Assembly (NCBI RefSeq): GCF_900090285.1
Contig: NZ_LT607754.1
Location: 1,054,001-1,118,000, forward strand
DNA length: 64,000 nucleotides
DNA from: Micromonospora inositola
Lineage (GTDB): Bacteria; Actinomycetota; Actinomycetes; Mycobacteriales; Micromonosporaceae
Reading direction: 5' to 3'
The notes beneath the pieces are model-generated. The model saw nothing but the letters and a program-made list of their open reading frames with translations, was not told the DNA's origin and ran no database searches. Made by a program: the position numbers and the translations under genes. Below, in pieces: positions 56,032 through 64,000 of the stretch; position 1 is the stretch's first letter, and the number at the start of each line of letters is the position of its first letter.

Positions 56032-57312
56032 TCAGCCCTTGATGTACGGCTTGCCGTCCGCGGCCGGCGCCCGGACCCGGCCGACCAGCCCGGCCACCGC
56101 CAGGATCGTCGCCAGGTACGGCAGCATCGCCAGGAACTGGCTGGGGATGCTGCTGCCGATCGCGCCGAGGTAGGTGGCGAGCTGGTCGGCGAAGCCGAAG
56201 AAGAGCGCCGCGAGCAGCGCGCCGGTCGGGCTCCACCGGCCGAAGATCAGCGCGGCCAGGGCGATGAAGCCCTTACCGCCGATCATGTTCTTGGTGAAGG
56301 AGTAGAGCGCGAGCGTGTACGAGGCGCCGCCGACGCCGGCGACCAGCCCGGCCATGAGCACGTTGCGGTAGCGCAGGCGCAGCACCTTCACGCCGACCGT
56401 GTCGGCAGCCGTCGGGTGCTCGCCGACCGAGCGGGTCCGCAGGCCCCACCGGGTCCGGAACAGCGCCAGGTGGATGACCAGCACCAGCAGCAGGCCGAGG
56501 TAGAGGAAGATGTTGCCGCGGAACAGCGCCGGACCGATCAGCGGGATGTCCTTGAGCAGCGGGATCTCCCAGTTGCTGAACCGGGGCGCGCTGTTGTACT
56601 TCGTCGCGTCGGTCTGCATCAGCCGCTCGTACAGGAAGCCGGTGATGCCGACCGCCAGCAGGTTGAGCACGATGCCCAAGACCACCTGGTCGACCAGGTA
56701 GCGGATGGCGAAGACGGCGAGCAGCAGCGAGATGAACGCGCCGCCGATCGCGGCGGCGACCAGCCCGACCCAGACGTTGCCGGAGATGCTGCCGAAGAGC
56801 GCGCCGGAGAAGGCCCCCATCAGCAGCTGGCCCTCGATCGCCACGTTCACCACGCCGGTCCGCTCGCAGAGCACCCCGGCGAGCGCGCCGAAGATCAGCG
56901 GCAGGGCCAGGATGAACGTGCCGCGGACGACATTCACCAGCGGCATGAAGTTGCGGCCCGCAGGGGCGGCGGAGACCTGCCAGCACAGGAAGCTCAGCAC
57001 GAAGGCGACCAGCCCGACCCCGAGCACCAGGGTGAACCAGCGCTTCGGCACCCCGGCGAGCAGGGCGGCGCCGGCCGCGGCGGCGATGACCCCGAACAGG
57101 ATCGCGCCGACCGTGCCGTTGATCCCCAGGGCGGCGCCGCCCTCGGTCTCGCTGAGCGTGAACCGGGCCTGCTGGTCGGTGGCGAGCGCGCCGAACAGCG
57201 CCGCCGCGAGCACGCCCAGCGCCAGCAGGACGGCCCCGGTCTTGCGGGCGCGCGTCCAGAAGCCCTCGTCGACCGTGGTCACCGCGACCTCGGGGACAGC
57301 GGTGGTGGACAT
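56032..57312 (-). CDS. Nucleoside ABC transporter permease (second, YufQ-like)
   Basis: 426 aa, BPD_transp_2 (LivH/RbsC-type) permease. Hallmarks are GVLCERTGVVNVAIEGQLLMGA, GLRTRSVGEHPTAADTVGVKVLRLRYRNVLMAG (the ATPase-contact loop) and GKGFIALAALIFGRWSPTGALLAALFFG. An N-terminal extension with extra hydrophobic segments makes it longer than typical relatives of about 310 aa. ATG 57312 lies 2 nt after the stop of the first permease gene. Confidence 0.9.
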   Translation of the reverse strand: MSTTAVPEVAVTTVDEGFWTRARKTGAVLLALGVLAAALFGALATDQQARFTLSETEGGAALGINGTVGAILFGVIAAAAGAALLAGVPKRWFTLVLGVGLVAFVLSFLCWQVSAAPAGRNFMPLVNVVRGTFILALPLIFGALAGVLCERTGVVNVAIEGQLLMGAFSGALFGSISGNVWVGLVAAAIGGAFISLLLAVFAIRYLVDQVVLGIVLNLLAVGITGFLYERLMQTDATKYNSAPRFSNWEIPLLKDIPLIGPALFRGNIFLYLGLLLVLVIHLALFRTRWGLRTRSVGEHPTAADTVGVKVLRLRYRNVLMAGLVAGVGGASYTLALYSFTKNMIGGKGFIALAALIFGRWSPTGALLAALFFGFADQLATYLGAIGSSIPSQFLAMLPYLATILAVAGLVGRVRAPAADGKPYIKG

Positions 57313-57314
57313 GC

Positions 57315-58649
57315 TCACCAGCCCTTCGCGAGGCTCGTCTGCAGCCGGGCCGCGCGGGCCGCCCGGAGCTGGAAGATCGCCTTCACCAGGGCCGGCGCGG
57401 CGATGAAGATGACGATCAGCGCCTGGAGCACGGTTACCAGCTCCAGCGAGATCCCGGAGTACGACTGCATCCGGTTGCCGCCGGCCTGGAGCGCGCCGAA
57501 CAGCAGCGCGGCCAGCAGCACGCCCCACGGCTTCACCCGGCCGAGCAGCGCGACCAGGATGCCGTCGAAGCCGATCTGCGCGATCACCAGCGGGGTCAAC
57601 GCGTCCGCGGTCGAGCCGAGCACCATGTTCGACCCGCCGAGGCCGGCCAGCAGACCCGAGATCACCATGACCAGCACATACGTCTTGGTGACGCTGATGC
57701 CGGCGGTCCGGGCGGCGTCCGGGTTGTCGCCGACCGCGCGCAGCTCGAAGCCGATCGTCGAGCGGTTCAGCAGCCAGGCGATGAACCAGGTGACCAGCAC
57801 CGCGAGCAGGATGCCGGAGTGCACCCGCAGGTTGTCGCCGAGCAGCCGGGGCAGCTGCGCCGAGGACTCGACCGGCTTGCTGATCGCGTCCGACCGGTTC
57901 GGGTTCTGCACCCCGTTCTGGACGATGATCCAGGACAGGAAGTAGACCGCGACGTAGTTGAGCATGATCGTGGTGATCACCTCGTGGGCGCCGGTCCGCG
58001 CCTTGAGGATGCCCGGGATGAAGCCCCAGAGCGCGCCGCCGGCCGCGCCGGCGATCAGCGCGACGAGCAGGTGCAGCACCGGCGGCAGCGGCAGCGCGAA
58101 GCCGGCAACCGCGGCGAGGATGACGCCGATGGTCGCCTGGCCCTGAGAGCCGATGTTGAACAGGCCGCCGCGGAAGGCGAGCGCGACCGAAAGGCCGGTG
58201 AAGGCCAGCGGCGCGGTGTACGTGAGCGTCTCCGAGATCGGGCTCAGCGCGGCGGTGAAGCCGGACGCCTGCGGGTCGAAGATCGCGCCCTTGAACAGGT
58301 TCGCGTACGCCTCGCTGACCGCGGTCCAGCTGGAGTTGAGGGCGTCGGCCGGGCGGGCGGTGATGTAGCTGTAGGTGGCCAGCACCTCCGGGTCGGAGAC
58401 GATGATCAGCACCGCGCCGACGAGCAGCGCCAGGCCCACCGCGAGCACCGTGACGGTGACCGTGTTGGCGGCCCAGAGGTTGTCCAGGAACAGCCTGCCC
58501 AGCGTGGGACGGGGGCGCTCCTCGGGCCGCTTCGGGGCGGTGGCGGTCGTGGCCGCGCGGTCGGTGTTGCCGACCGCGTTCTGCGCCGCCTGGGACTCGG
58601 TCGCCGGCTCCTTGTCGGGGGAGCCCGACACCGGGTTCGGGTTGGTCAT
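57315..58649 (-). CDS. Nucleoside ABC transporter permease (first, YufP-like)
   Basis: 444 aa with about ten membrane helices after a polar 50-residue N-terminus. [45 protein letters not shown] and [29 protein letters not shown] are typical of the permease of Bmp-type nucleoside importers (YufP/NupP). ATG 58649 overlaps the stop of the ATPase gene (ATGA). Confidence 0.92.
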   Translation of the reverse strand: MTNPNPVSGSPDKEPATESQAAQNAVGNTDRAATTATAPKRPEERPRPTLGRLFLDNLWAANTVTVTVLAVGLALLVGAVLIIVSDPEVLATYSYITARPADALNSSWTAVSEAYANLFKGAIFDPQASGFTAALSPISETLTYTAPLAFTGLSVALAFRGGLFNIGSQGQATIGVILAAVAGFALPLPPVLHLLVALIAGAAGGALWGFIPGILKARTGAHEVITTIMLNYVAVYFLSWIIVQNGVQNPNRSDAISKPVESSAQLPRLLGDNLRVHSGILLAVLVTWFIAWLLNRSTIGFELRAVGDNPDAARTAGISVTKTYVLVMVISGLLAGLGGSNMVLGSTADALTPLVIAQIGFDGILVALLGRVKPWGVLLAALLFGALQAGGNRMQSYSGISLELVTVLQALIVIFIAAPALVKAIFQLRAARAARLQTSLAKGW

Positions 58650-60220
58650 GCCTCGTCCTCGCTACCAGGGCCCTCGGGGGCCGGCGCCGCCGTGGCCGTC
58701 CCGGCCTCGGCCGTCTCCGGGGTGATGCCGGCCATCAGCAGGCCGATCTCCTCGCGCGGGGTGTCCGGGCCGACGATGCCGATGATCCGGCCCCGGTACA
58801 TCACCGCGATCCGGTCGGCGAGGCCGACCACCTCGTCCAGCTCGCTGGAGACGACCATGACCGCGGTGCCGATGTCCCGCTCCCGGATCACCCGGGAGTG
58901 GATGAACTCGATCGAGCCGACGTCGACGCCCCGGGTGGGCTGGGTGGCGATGAAGAGCTTCAGCGGCCGGGACAGCTCCCGGGCCACGATCACCTTCTGC
59001 TGGTTGCCGCCGGAGAGGGTGCCCACCGGCGCGTCCGCCGACGAGGTACGGATGTCGAACTGCTCGATCCGCTCCTTGGCCGACTTCGCGATGGCGTCCG
59101 GCTTGAGCGACAGCCCCTTGCCGAACGGCGGCCGGTCGTAGATGTCCAGCACCAGGTTCTCCGCGACGGAGAACTCCTTGACCAGGCCGTCGACGCTGCG
59201 ATCCTCCGGCACGTAGCCGACCCCGGCGCGCAGCACCTTCTTGGTCGGCCAGCCGTGCACGGCCTCGCCGTCGAGGGTCACCGTGCCGGCGAGCGTCGGC
59301 CGCAGGCCCATGATCGCCTCGATCAGCTCGGTCTGGCCGTTGCCCTGGACGCCCGCGACGCCGAGCACCTCGCCGGCGTGCACGGTCAGGTCGACGCCGT
59401 CGACCGCGCGGATCTGCCGGTCGTCGTCGACGACCAGGCCGGCGACCTCCAGGATCGGCCGGCCCGGGGTGGCCGGCTGCTTCTCCACGGTCAGTCGGAC
59501 GCTTCGGCCGACCATCAGCGCGGCCAGCTCGTCCCGGCTGGCGGTCGGCGAGGCGGTGCCGACCGTCTTTCCGCGCCGGATCACGGTGATCCGGTCGGCG
59601 ATGGCCTTGACCTCGCCCAGCTTGTGGGTGATGAAGACGATCGACTTGCCGGCGGCCTTGAGCGACCGCATGACCGCGAGCAGTTCCTCGGTCTCCTGCG
59701 GGGTGAGCACAGCGGTCGGCTCGTCCAGGATCAGCAGGTCGACGTCGCGGGTGAGCGCCTTGACGATCTCCACCCGCTGCTGGATGCCGACCGGCAGGTC
59801 CTCGATCACCGCGTCCGGGTCGACCCGGAGGTTGTACCGCTCGGAGACCTCGGCGACCTCCCGCCGGGCCCGCCGGCGGTCGAGGAAGCCGGCGAAGGCC
59901 CCCTTGACCTGTTCCGCGCCGAGCATGACGTTCTCCGCCACGGTGAAGACCGGCACCAGCATGAAGTGCTGGTGCACCATGCCGATCCCGGCCGCGATGG
60001 CGTCCGATGGTCCCCTCAGCTTCAGCGGCTTCCCGTCGACCAGGATCTCGCCCTCGTCGGGCTGGTAGAGCCCGTAGAGCACGTTCATCAGGGTCGACTT
60101 GCCGGCGCCGTTCTCGCCGAGCAGGGCGTGGATCTCTCCAGGCTCCACCGTCAGGTCGATGTGGTCGTTGGCGACCAGATCACCGAACCGCTTGGTGATG
60201 CCGCGCAGTTCGAGTCTCAG
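58646..60220 (-). CDS. Nucleoside ABC transporter ATPase, two NBDs, probable CTG start
   Basis: About 524 aa with two ABC domains: Walker [11 protein letters not shown] and signature [12 protein letters not shown] in the first; a degenerate Walker A ([10 protein letters not shown]) and signature [15 protein letters not shown] in the second, as in RbsA/YufO ATPases. The first common start codon (GTG 60148) would cut off the first beta strands. The family N-terminus, [18 protein letters not shown], begins at CTG 60220, which has AGGAGG (60231-60226) 5 nt upstream, and no ATG, GTG or TTG lies in frame near it. Confidence 0.85.
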   Translation of the reverse strand: MRLELRGITKRFGDLVANDHIDLTVEPGEIHALLGENGAGKSTLMNVLYGLYQPDEGEILVDGKPLKLRGPSDAIAAGIGMVHQHFMLVPVFTVAENVMLGAEQVKGAFAGFLDRRRARREVAEVSERYNLRVDPDAVIEDLPVGIQQRVEIVKALTRDVDLLILDEPTAVLTPQETEELLAVMRSLKAAGKSIVFITHKLGEVKAIADRITVIRRGKTVGTASPTASRDELAALMVGRSVRLTVEKQPATPGRPILEVAGLVVDDDRQIRAVDGVDLTVHAGEVLGVAGVQGNGQTELIEAIMGLRPTLAGTVTLDGEAVHGWPTKKVLRAGVGYVPEDRSVDGLVKEFSVAENLVLDIYDRPPFGKGLSLKPDAIAKSAKERIEQFDIRTSSADAPVGTLSGGNQQKVIVARELSRPLKLFIATQPTRGVDVGSIEFIHSRVIRERDIGTAVMVVSSELDEVVGLADRIAVMYRGRIIGIVGPDTPREEIGLLMAGITPETAEAGTATAAPAPEGPGSEDEA

Positions 60221-60370
60221 CGCAACCTCCTGGAGTGCGAGCGATGGTGCAGCGTAGCGGCTGCCGCGCCGGGTGCCGAGCCGGCCCGGCCCCGGGGTGG
60301 AGCGGATCGGCCGCCCCGGCGGCGCGGGTGTCCCCGCGTACGCCGAGGCGGCCGGATCGTGATGCCTGGT

Positions 60371-60418
60371 GCCCGCCGGCCTCCGCTGCCGATGATCTCA
60401 CCGCGGCGGCCGGCGGAC
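60371..60418 (-). terminator. Hairpin between the bmpA lipoprotein and ATPase genes
   Basis: GCCCGCCGGCC and GGCCGGCGGAC pair with one mismatch across a 26-nt loop, 3 nt past the lipoprotein stop. It may be a partial terminator that keeps the binding protein more abundant than the membrane complex. Confidence 0.5.
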
Positions 60419-60421
60419 AGG

Positions 60422-61510
60422 TCACTTGGTCGGCTGGGCCTTCGAGGTGACCGTGATGGTGCCGGCGGCGATGTCCGCCTTGATCTTGTCGACCTCGGCC
60501 TTGAGGTCCGCCGGGACCTTGCTGTCGAAGTCGTGGTACGGGGCGATCGAGACGCCGTTGTTGGCCAGGGTGCCGACGAAGCCCGGCTTGGCCTGGAGCT
60601 TCTCACCACCGGCGGCCTTGAGCACGGCCTCCTTGACGGCGTCCGGGATGTTCTTGACGACCGTGGTCACCAGCGCCGGGCAGTTCGGGGTGCTCTCGCA
60701 ACCGTCGACGTCCACCCAGATCACCGAGTACTTGCCGCCCGAGGCCTGGGCGGCGGCGGTGGTGCCGAGGCCCGAGCCGCCGGCGACCGGCATGATGATG
60801 TCCGCGCCCTGGGCGACCAGCGCGTCGGAGACCTTCTTGCCCTCGTCCTGCTTGACGAAGTCGTTGGTGAAGGAACCCTTCTGGGTCGCCTTGTCCCAGC
60901 CGAGGACCTGGACGTTCTTGCCCTTGGCCTTGTTGTAGTACGCCACGCCGTCGGCGAAGCCGTCCATGAAGATGGTCACCGGCGGGATCGGCAGACCGCC
61001 GTAGGTGCCGACCTTGCCGGACTTGCTCATCCCGGCGGCCAGGTAGCCGGCCTGGAACGCGGCCTGCGCGGTGTCGAACTGCATCGGGTAGACGTTGTCG
61101 ACGCCCGGGTTGGAGTCGACGATGCCGAACTGCTGGTTCGGGTTCGCGGTCGCGGCCTTCTTGGTCGCGTCCGACATCAGGCCGCCGACGGCCAGGATGA
61201 AGTCGCACTTCTGGTTGACGAACCCGGTCAGGTTGACCTCGTAGTCCGCCTCGGCCTTCGACTGGACGTTCTTGATGTCGATGTTGTCGTTGGCCTTCTT
61301 GGCCTCCTGCAGACCCTTCCAGGCCGAGGTGTTGAACGACTTGTCGTCGATGCCGCCGACGTCGGTCACCATGCAGGCGCTGTACTTCTTGGCGCCGTTG
61401 CCACCGGCGTTGTCGTCCTTCTTGGGGGCCTCACCACACGCGGCGGCGCCCAGCACGAGCCCACCCGCCACGAAGGCGGAGGCGATCCGCATCCCACGCA
61501 CAGAGCGCAA
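60422..61510 (-). CDS. BmpA/Med family substrate-binding lipoprotein (nucleoside)
   Basis: About 362 aa. Signal peptide with lipobox GAAAC (Cys about residue 25), then the BmpA fold: VTDVGGIDDKSFNTSAWKGL, FILAVGGLMSDATKKAA, GIVDSN and ADIIMPVAGGSGLGTTAAAQ. Relatives (BmpA, PnrA) bind purine and pyrimidine nucleosides. TTG 61510 is chosen because AAGGAG lies 6 nt upstream; ATG 61531 would place that site inside the gene. It leads the operon of ATPase, two permeases, cdd and deoA, which supports nucleoside import. Confidence 0.92.
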   Translation of the reverse strand: MRSVRGMRIASAFVAGGLVLGAAACGEAPKKDDNAGGNGAKKYSACMVTDVGGIDDKSFNTSAWKGLQEAKKANDNIDIKNVQSKAEADYEVNLTGFVNQKCDFILAVGGLMSDATKKAATANPNQQFGIVDSNPGVDNVYPMQFDTAQAAFQAGYLAAGMSKSGKVGTYGGLPIPPVTIFMDGFADGVAYYNKAKGKNVQVLGWDKATQKGSFTNDFVKQDEGKKVSDALVAQGADIIMPVAGGSGLGTTAAAQASGGKYSVIWVDVDGCESTPNCPALVTTVVKNIPDAVKEAVLKAAGGEKLQAKPGFVGTLANNGVSIAPYHDFDSKVPADLKAEVDKIKADIAAGTITVTSKAQPTK

Positions 61511-61635
61511 GACGTCTCCTTCCCATTGCACACCGCGTTCCCAGCGGTGGCAGCCCTTGAGCCGGCCTGCGCTTGCCGCCGGCGTCCCACGTTACGGACG
61601 GGAGCGTACGCCCGCGCCCACCCACCGGCCGACAA

Positions 61636-61645
61636 TCGTGCACGA
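61636..61645. promoter_or_regulatory. Palindrome in the bmpA upstream region
   Basis: TCGTGCACGA is a perfect 10-bp palindrome about 125 nt before the lipoprotein start. A minus-strand ACGGAT (-10-like, about 61660-61665) lies just upstream of it, so it would sit close to the transcription start. Operator candidate only. Confidence 0.25.
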
Positions 61646-61768
61646 ACGTTGAGTGCCCGTTATCCGTACGTAACCGTCGGGTGGGGCAGATCACCATTCG
61701 TGCCGCTACCGTCCGGGAGCGAATGCCGCGAACGTCCGTTTCCCGTGGCCTTTCCCCTACCCCCGACG

Positions 61769-62119
61769 CTACCGCCAGAACACCGCCACCGCCGCGTTGA
61801 CCAGGGTCAAGCCGATGATCGCGAGGAAGTGGCCACGGTTGACCGACTCCCGCTTACGGGAAAAGAAGACCATGACAAAGATCAGCAGCGCGAGCACCAA
61901 CTTGGTAACAAGTTTGGCGGGTGCCGGCTCGTCGCCGTCACGCAGCGGGGCGGCGAGGCCCAGGCCGGTCAGCAGACCGATCACCGAGCCCCACAGCATG
62001 GCGGCGTTGATCCGCAGCCGGCCGCTGACGTACTGGGCGATCGAGCCGCCGAGCAGCAGCGCGAACCCGATCAGATGGACGTAGAGAAGTACCAGCCGAA
62101 GAGCTTCCACGACGGGCAT
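61769..62119 (-). CDS. Small membrane protein of unknown function
   Basis: 116 aa with four membrane helices: LRLVLLYVHLIGFALLLGGSIA, AAMLWGSVIGLLTGLGLAA, LVTKLVLALLIFVMVFFS and FLAIIGLTLVNAAVAVFW. The YVHLIGFALLLGG helix with a central His recalls small haem-copper-like or CopD-like membrane proteins, but I do not assign one. ATG 62119 sits directly on GGGGGAGG; GTG 62110 has better spacing and may be the true start. Confidence 0.75.
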   Translation of the reverse strand: MPVVEALRLVLLYVHLIGFALLLGGSIAQYVSGRLRINAAMLWGSVIGLLTGLGLAAPLRDGDEPAPAKLVTKLVLALLIFVMVFFSRKRESVNRGHFLAIIGLTLVNAAVAVFWR

Positions 62120-62210
62120 CCTCCCCCATCAACGACGGTTTGTAGTAGGCGGCCCGCCGAGCCGATCTCATACCGTGACCTCGGCCGCCCGCCCGCCCGG
62201 GGCCGTCGCA

Positions 62211-62248
62211 CCGGCCGACCGGTGCCGGCCGACCGGTGCCGGCCGACC
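62211..62248. repeat. Short tandem repeat, 14-bp unit, 2.7 copies
   Basis: CCGGCCGACCGGTG is repeated twice and then partially a third time in the noncoding gap between the GH13 and small membrane protein genes. The unit is itself nearly self-complementary. No function visible. Confidence 0.8.
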
Positions 62249-62327
62249 GACACCAGGGCGAGGCCGGCGGCCATTGCGAAGAGTCCGTTGCCCCCGCCTC
62301 CCGCCACCAGGAGCCGTCGAGCAGGGG

Positions 62328-64000
62328 TCAGGTCAGGCGCCAGACCTGGAAGGTGGGGCCCTCGGCGGGCAGCAGCACCGCGCCGTCGGCGTCCGGGCGC
62401 AGGGCGGGCGCGCCGCCGTGGACGTTCTCCCCGGCCGGCAGGCCGGCCAGCCGGACCGGGGCACCCGCCGCGCGGCGGGCCAGCACCAGCACCGAGCCGG
62501 TGGGCGCCTCCCGCAGGAAGACCAGGGTGTCCGCGTCGGCGTGCACCCAGCGCAGGCCGCCCTGGCGCAGCGCCGGCTCGGCGCGCCGCAGCGCCAGCAA
62601 CGACCGGTACGCGGCGAAGGTCCGCCGGTCCCAGCTCTCCGGCCGGTGCCACGGCATCGGGGTACGCGAACCCTCCCCGTTGGTGCCGGTCAGCCCCAGC
62701 TCGTCACCGGCGAAGATCACCGGGGTGCCCGGCATGGTGGCCAGCAGGCCGGCGGCGACCTCCTGCCGGGCGGCGTCGCCGACCACCGTCCGGATCCGGG
62801 CCGAGTCGTGCGAGCCGAGCAGTTGCCACGAGTGGACGTACGACCGCCAGGAGATCAGCGACCGGTAGGTGTTCATGGTGGCCAGCACCGCGCCCGCGTC
62901 CCGCCGGGCCACCCCGCCGGGAGTGCCGAGGAAGTTCGGGACCGGGGCGTCACCAAGCCGCAGCCAGGACCAGACCGGGTCGGTGAAGCCGACGTAGTTC
63001 ATCGTGCCGTGCCAGCCGTCGCGGTCCAGGTCACCGGTGTGGTCGTGGCCGTGCTCGGCGAGCAGCAGCCCGTCGGGCCGGGTGTCCGCGACCACCTCGC
63101 GCAGCAGCCGCGCCACCTCGTGGGTGTACGCGTCCGCGCGCCGGCGGCCGGTCATGTTGGCGACGTCCACCCGCCAGCCGTCCAGCCCGTACGGCGGACG
63201 CAGCCAGCGGCGCAGCAGCGAGTCCCCGGCGGTGGCGAAGCGGCGGCGCAGCTCGGCGCTGCCCCAGTTCAGCTTCGGCAGCGACTTGACCCCGTTCCAG
63301 GACTCGTAGTCGCCGGTGGCCTCGTCGAAGTAGTAGAGCTCCCGCTCGGGCGCGCGCACGTCCGCGGCGGCGCTGGTGAACCACTCGTGCGCGTCGCCGG
63401 TGTGGTTGCTGGTGATGTCGCCGAGCAGCCGCCAGCCCCGGGCGCGTACCGCGTCCGCGAGCCGGGCCAGCGCGGCGTCGCCGCCGAGCAGCGGGTCGAC
63501 GGCGTCGAAGCTCGCCGCGTCGTACCGGTGGTTGGAGCGGGCCGGGAAGATCGGAGTGAGGTAGAGGGTGTTCACGCCGAGCCGGTCGAGGTGGTCCAGC
63601 CGCTCGGTGATGCCGTCCAGGTCGCCGCCGTAGAACTGGTGCGGCGTCTCCGGCCCGCGCCCGATGACGGGGGTGTCCCAGTCGCACGGGATCGCCCAGT
63701 CGGGCGCGGTCCGGGTGTCGGCGGCGGCGGAGCGGGCGAACCGGTCGGGGAAGATCTGGTAGATCACCGCATCCCGGGCCCAGGCCGGCGGCGGGGCGTA
63801 GCTGACCAGCTTGAAGTCGCCGTTGTCGGGCACGTCGTGGTCGACCAGCCCGGCCGCGTTCAGCCAGCGGTAGCCCCTGCTGCCGGCGAGCAGGAACCGG
63901 TAGTTGCTGACCGGGTTGCGGACCTCGACGTCGGCCCGCCACCACACCTCGCCGCCCTCGGTGCGGTCGACGGTGGCCTCGGCGAAGCGCGGCTCGCCGT
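62328..64000 (-). CDS. Glycoside hydrolase family 13 (cyclomaltodextrinase/neopullulanase-like), 5' end outside the window
   Basis: The frame is open to the window edge, so the N-terminus (part of a carbohydrate-binding-like beta domain, NPVSNYRFLLAG) is incomplete. The barrel is complete: VIYQIFPDRFARS, DITSNHTGDAHEWF, catalytic Asp in GWRVDVANM, acid Glu in LLAEHGHD and the third Asp in LGSHDSARI. A beta-sandwich C-terminal domain ends the protein (LLPAEGPTFQVWRLT). It hydrolyses alpha-1,4 (and perhaps 1,6) glucan oligosaccharides. No signal peptide can be judged, because the start is missing. No maltodextrin transporter gene lies on this side. Confidence 0.9.
   Translation of the reverse strand, partial: GEPRFAEATVDRTEGGEVWWRADVEVRNPVSNYRFLLAGSRGYRWLNAAGLVDHDVPDNGDFKLVSYAPPPAWARDAVIYQIFPDRFARSAAADTRTAPDWAIPCDWDTPVIGRGPETPHQFYGGDLDGITERLDHLDRLGVNTLYLTPIFPARSNHRYDAASFDAVDPLLGGDAALARLADAVRARGWRLLGDITSNHTGDAHEWFTSAAADVRAPERELYYFDEATGDYESWNGVKSLPKLNWGSAELRRRFATAGDSLLRRWLRPPYGLDGWRVDVANMTGRRRADAYTHEVARLLREVVADTRPDGLLLAEHGHDHTGDLDRDGWHGTMNYVGFTDPVWSWLRLGDAPVPNFLGTPGGVARRDAGAVLATMNTYRSLISWRSYVHSWQLLGSHDSARIRTVVGDAARQEVAAGLLATMPGTPVIFAGDELGLTGTNGEGSRTPMPWHRPESWDRRTFAAYRSLLALRRAEPALRQGGLRWVHADADTLVFLREAPTGSVLVLARRAAGAPVRLAGLPAGENVHGGAPALRPDADGAVLLPAEGPTFQVWRLT

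Noticed and set aside
58898..62986. Plus-strand open frame of 1362 codons across the Bmp transporter genes
   Set aside because: Antisense shadow of the ATPase, lipoprotein and other minus-strand genes; no recognisable domain and atypical composition.

Overview
The window is very GC-rich, gene-dense actinobacterial chromosome. The gene set (CvnA-D conservon, GuaB1, DUF4349 lipoprotein, SCO6745-type protein, F420-type PPOX enzyme, GPP34 protein) and frequent leaderless starts fit the Micromonosporaceae, Micromonospora- or Salinispora-like. That placement is an inference from content, not a database match. I see no rRNA, tRNA, CRISPR array, intact IS or prophage.

Layout. 1-3.3 kb: 3' end of an acyl-CoA carboxylase biotin-carrying subunit, then guaB1. 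3.3-8.3 kb: a TetR gene diverging from a MarR gene that leads a degenerate-site heterodimeric ABC exporter. 8.3-9.8 kb: an editing-domain-less threonyl-tRNA synthetase paralogue behind a candidate threonine attenuator. 10-19.3 kb: DedA and DUF998 membrane proteins, LpdA-type quinone reductase, GGCT, GNAT, metallo-hydrolase, DUF4349 lipoprotein and an M20 amidohydrolase. 19.8-26.2 kb: catalytic subunit of a methylmalonyl-CoA mutase, a transmembrane Ser/Thr kinase, a phosphohexomutase and a GPP34 protein. 26.2-30.3 kb: upp, deoC and a split ALDH16-like aldehyde dehydrogenase pair. 30.3-38 kb: blaI and an M56 peptidase gene followed by cydABDC, with matching BlaI-type operators in front of blaI and cydA. 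38-43 kb: permease-prefix protein, PadR, an acidic protein, an IS110-like domesticated protein and a broken lipoprotein gene. 43-48.2 kb: conservon cvnABCD. 48.3-53.8 kb: frameshifted uridine kinase gene, add, a MarR-controlled redox operon and an RlmA-type methyltransferase. 53.9-61.5 kb: a nucleoside uptake and catabolism operon (bmpA lipoprotein, ATPase, two permeases, cdd, deoA). 62.3-64 kb: 3' part of a GH13 glycosidase gene.

How the parts work together. Nucleoside and base salvage recurs (guaB1, upp, deoC, udk, add, cdd, deoA and the Bmp-type ABC transporter). Imported nucleosides would be deaminated and phosphorolysed. Deoxyribose phosphate from DeoA would feed DeoC, and the neighbouring aldehyde dehydrogenase pair is well placed to remove the acetaldehyde DeoC makes. 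The cyd locus appears wired to a BlaI/M56 sensor. The conservon kinase shares its C-terminal tail module with the IS110-like protein encoded upstream, which suggests one signalling assembly.

Best candidates for something undescribed: the Thr-codon leader before the truncated ThrRS gene; the BlaI/M56-cydABDC circuit with three 5-nt-spaced operators; and the tail module shared by CvnA and the IS110-like protein.
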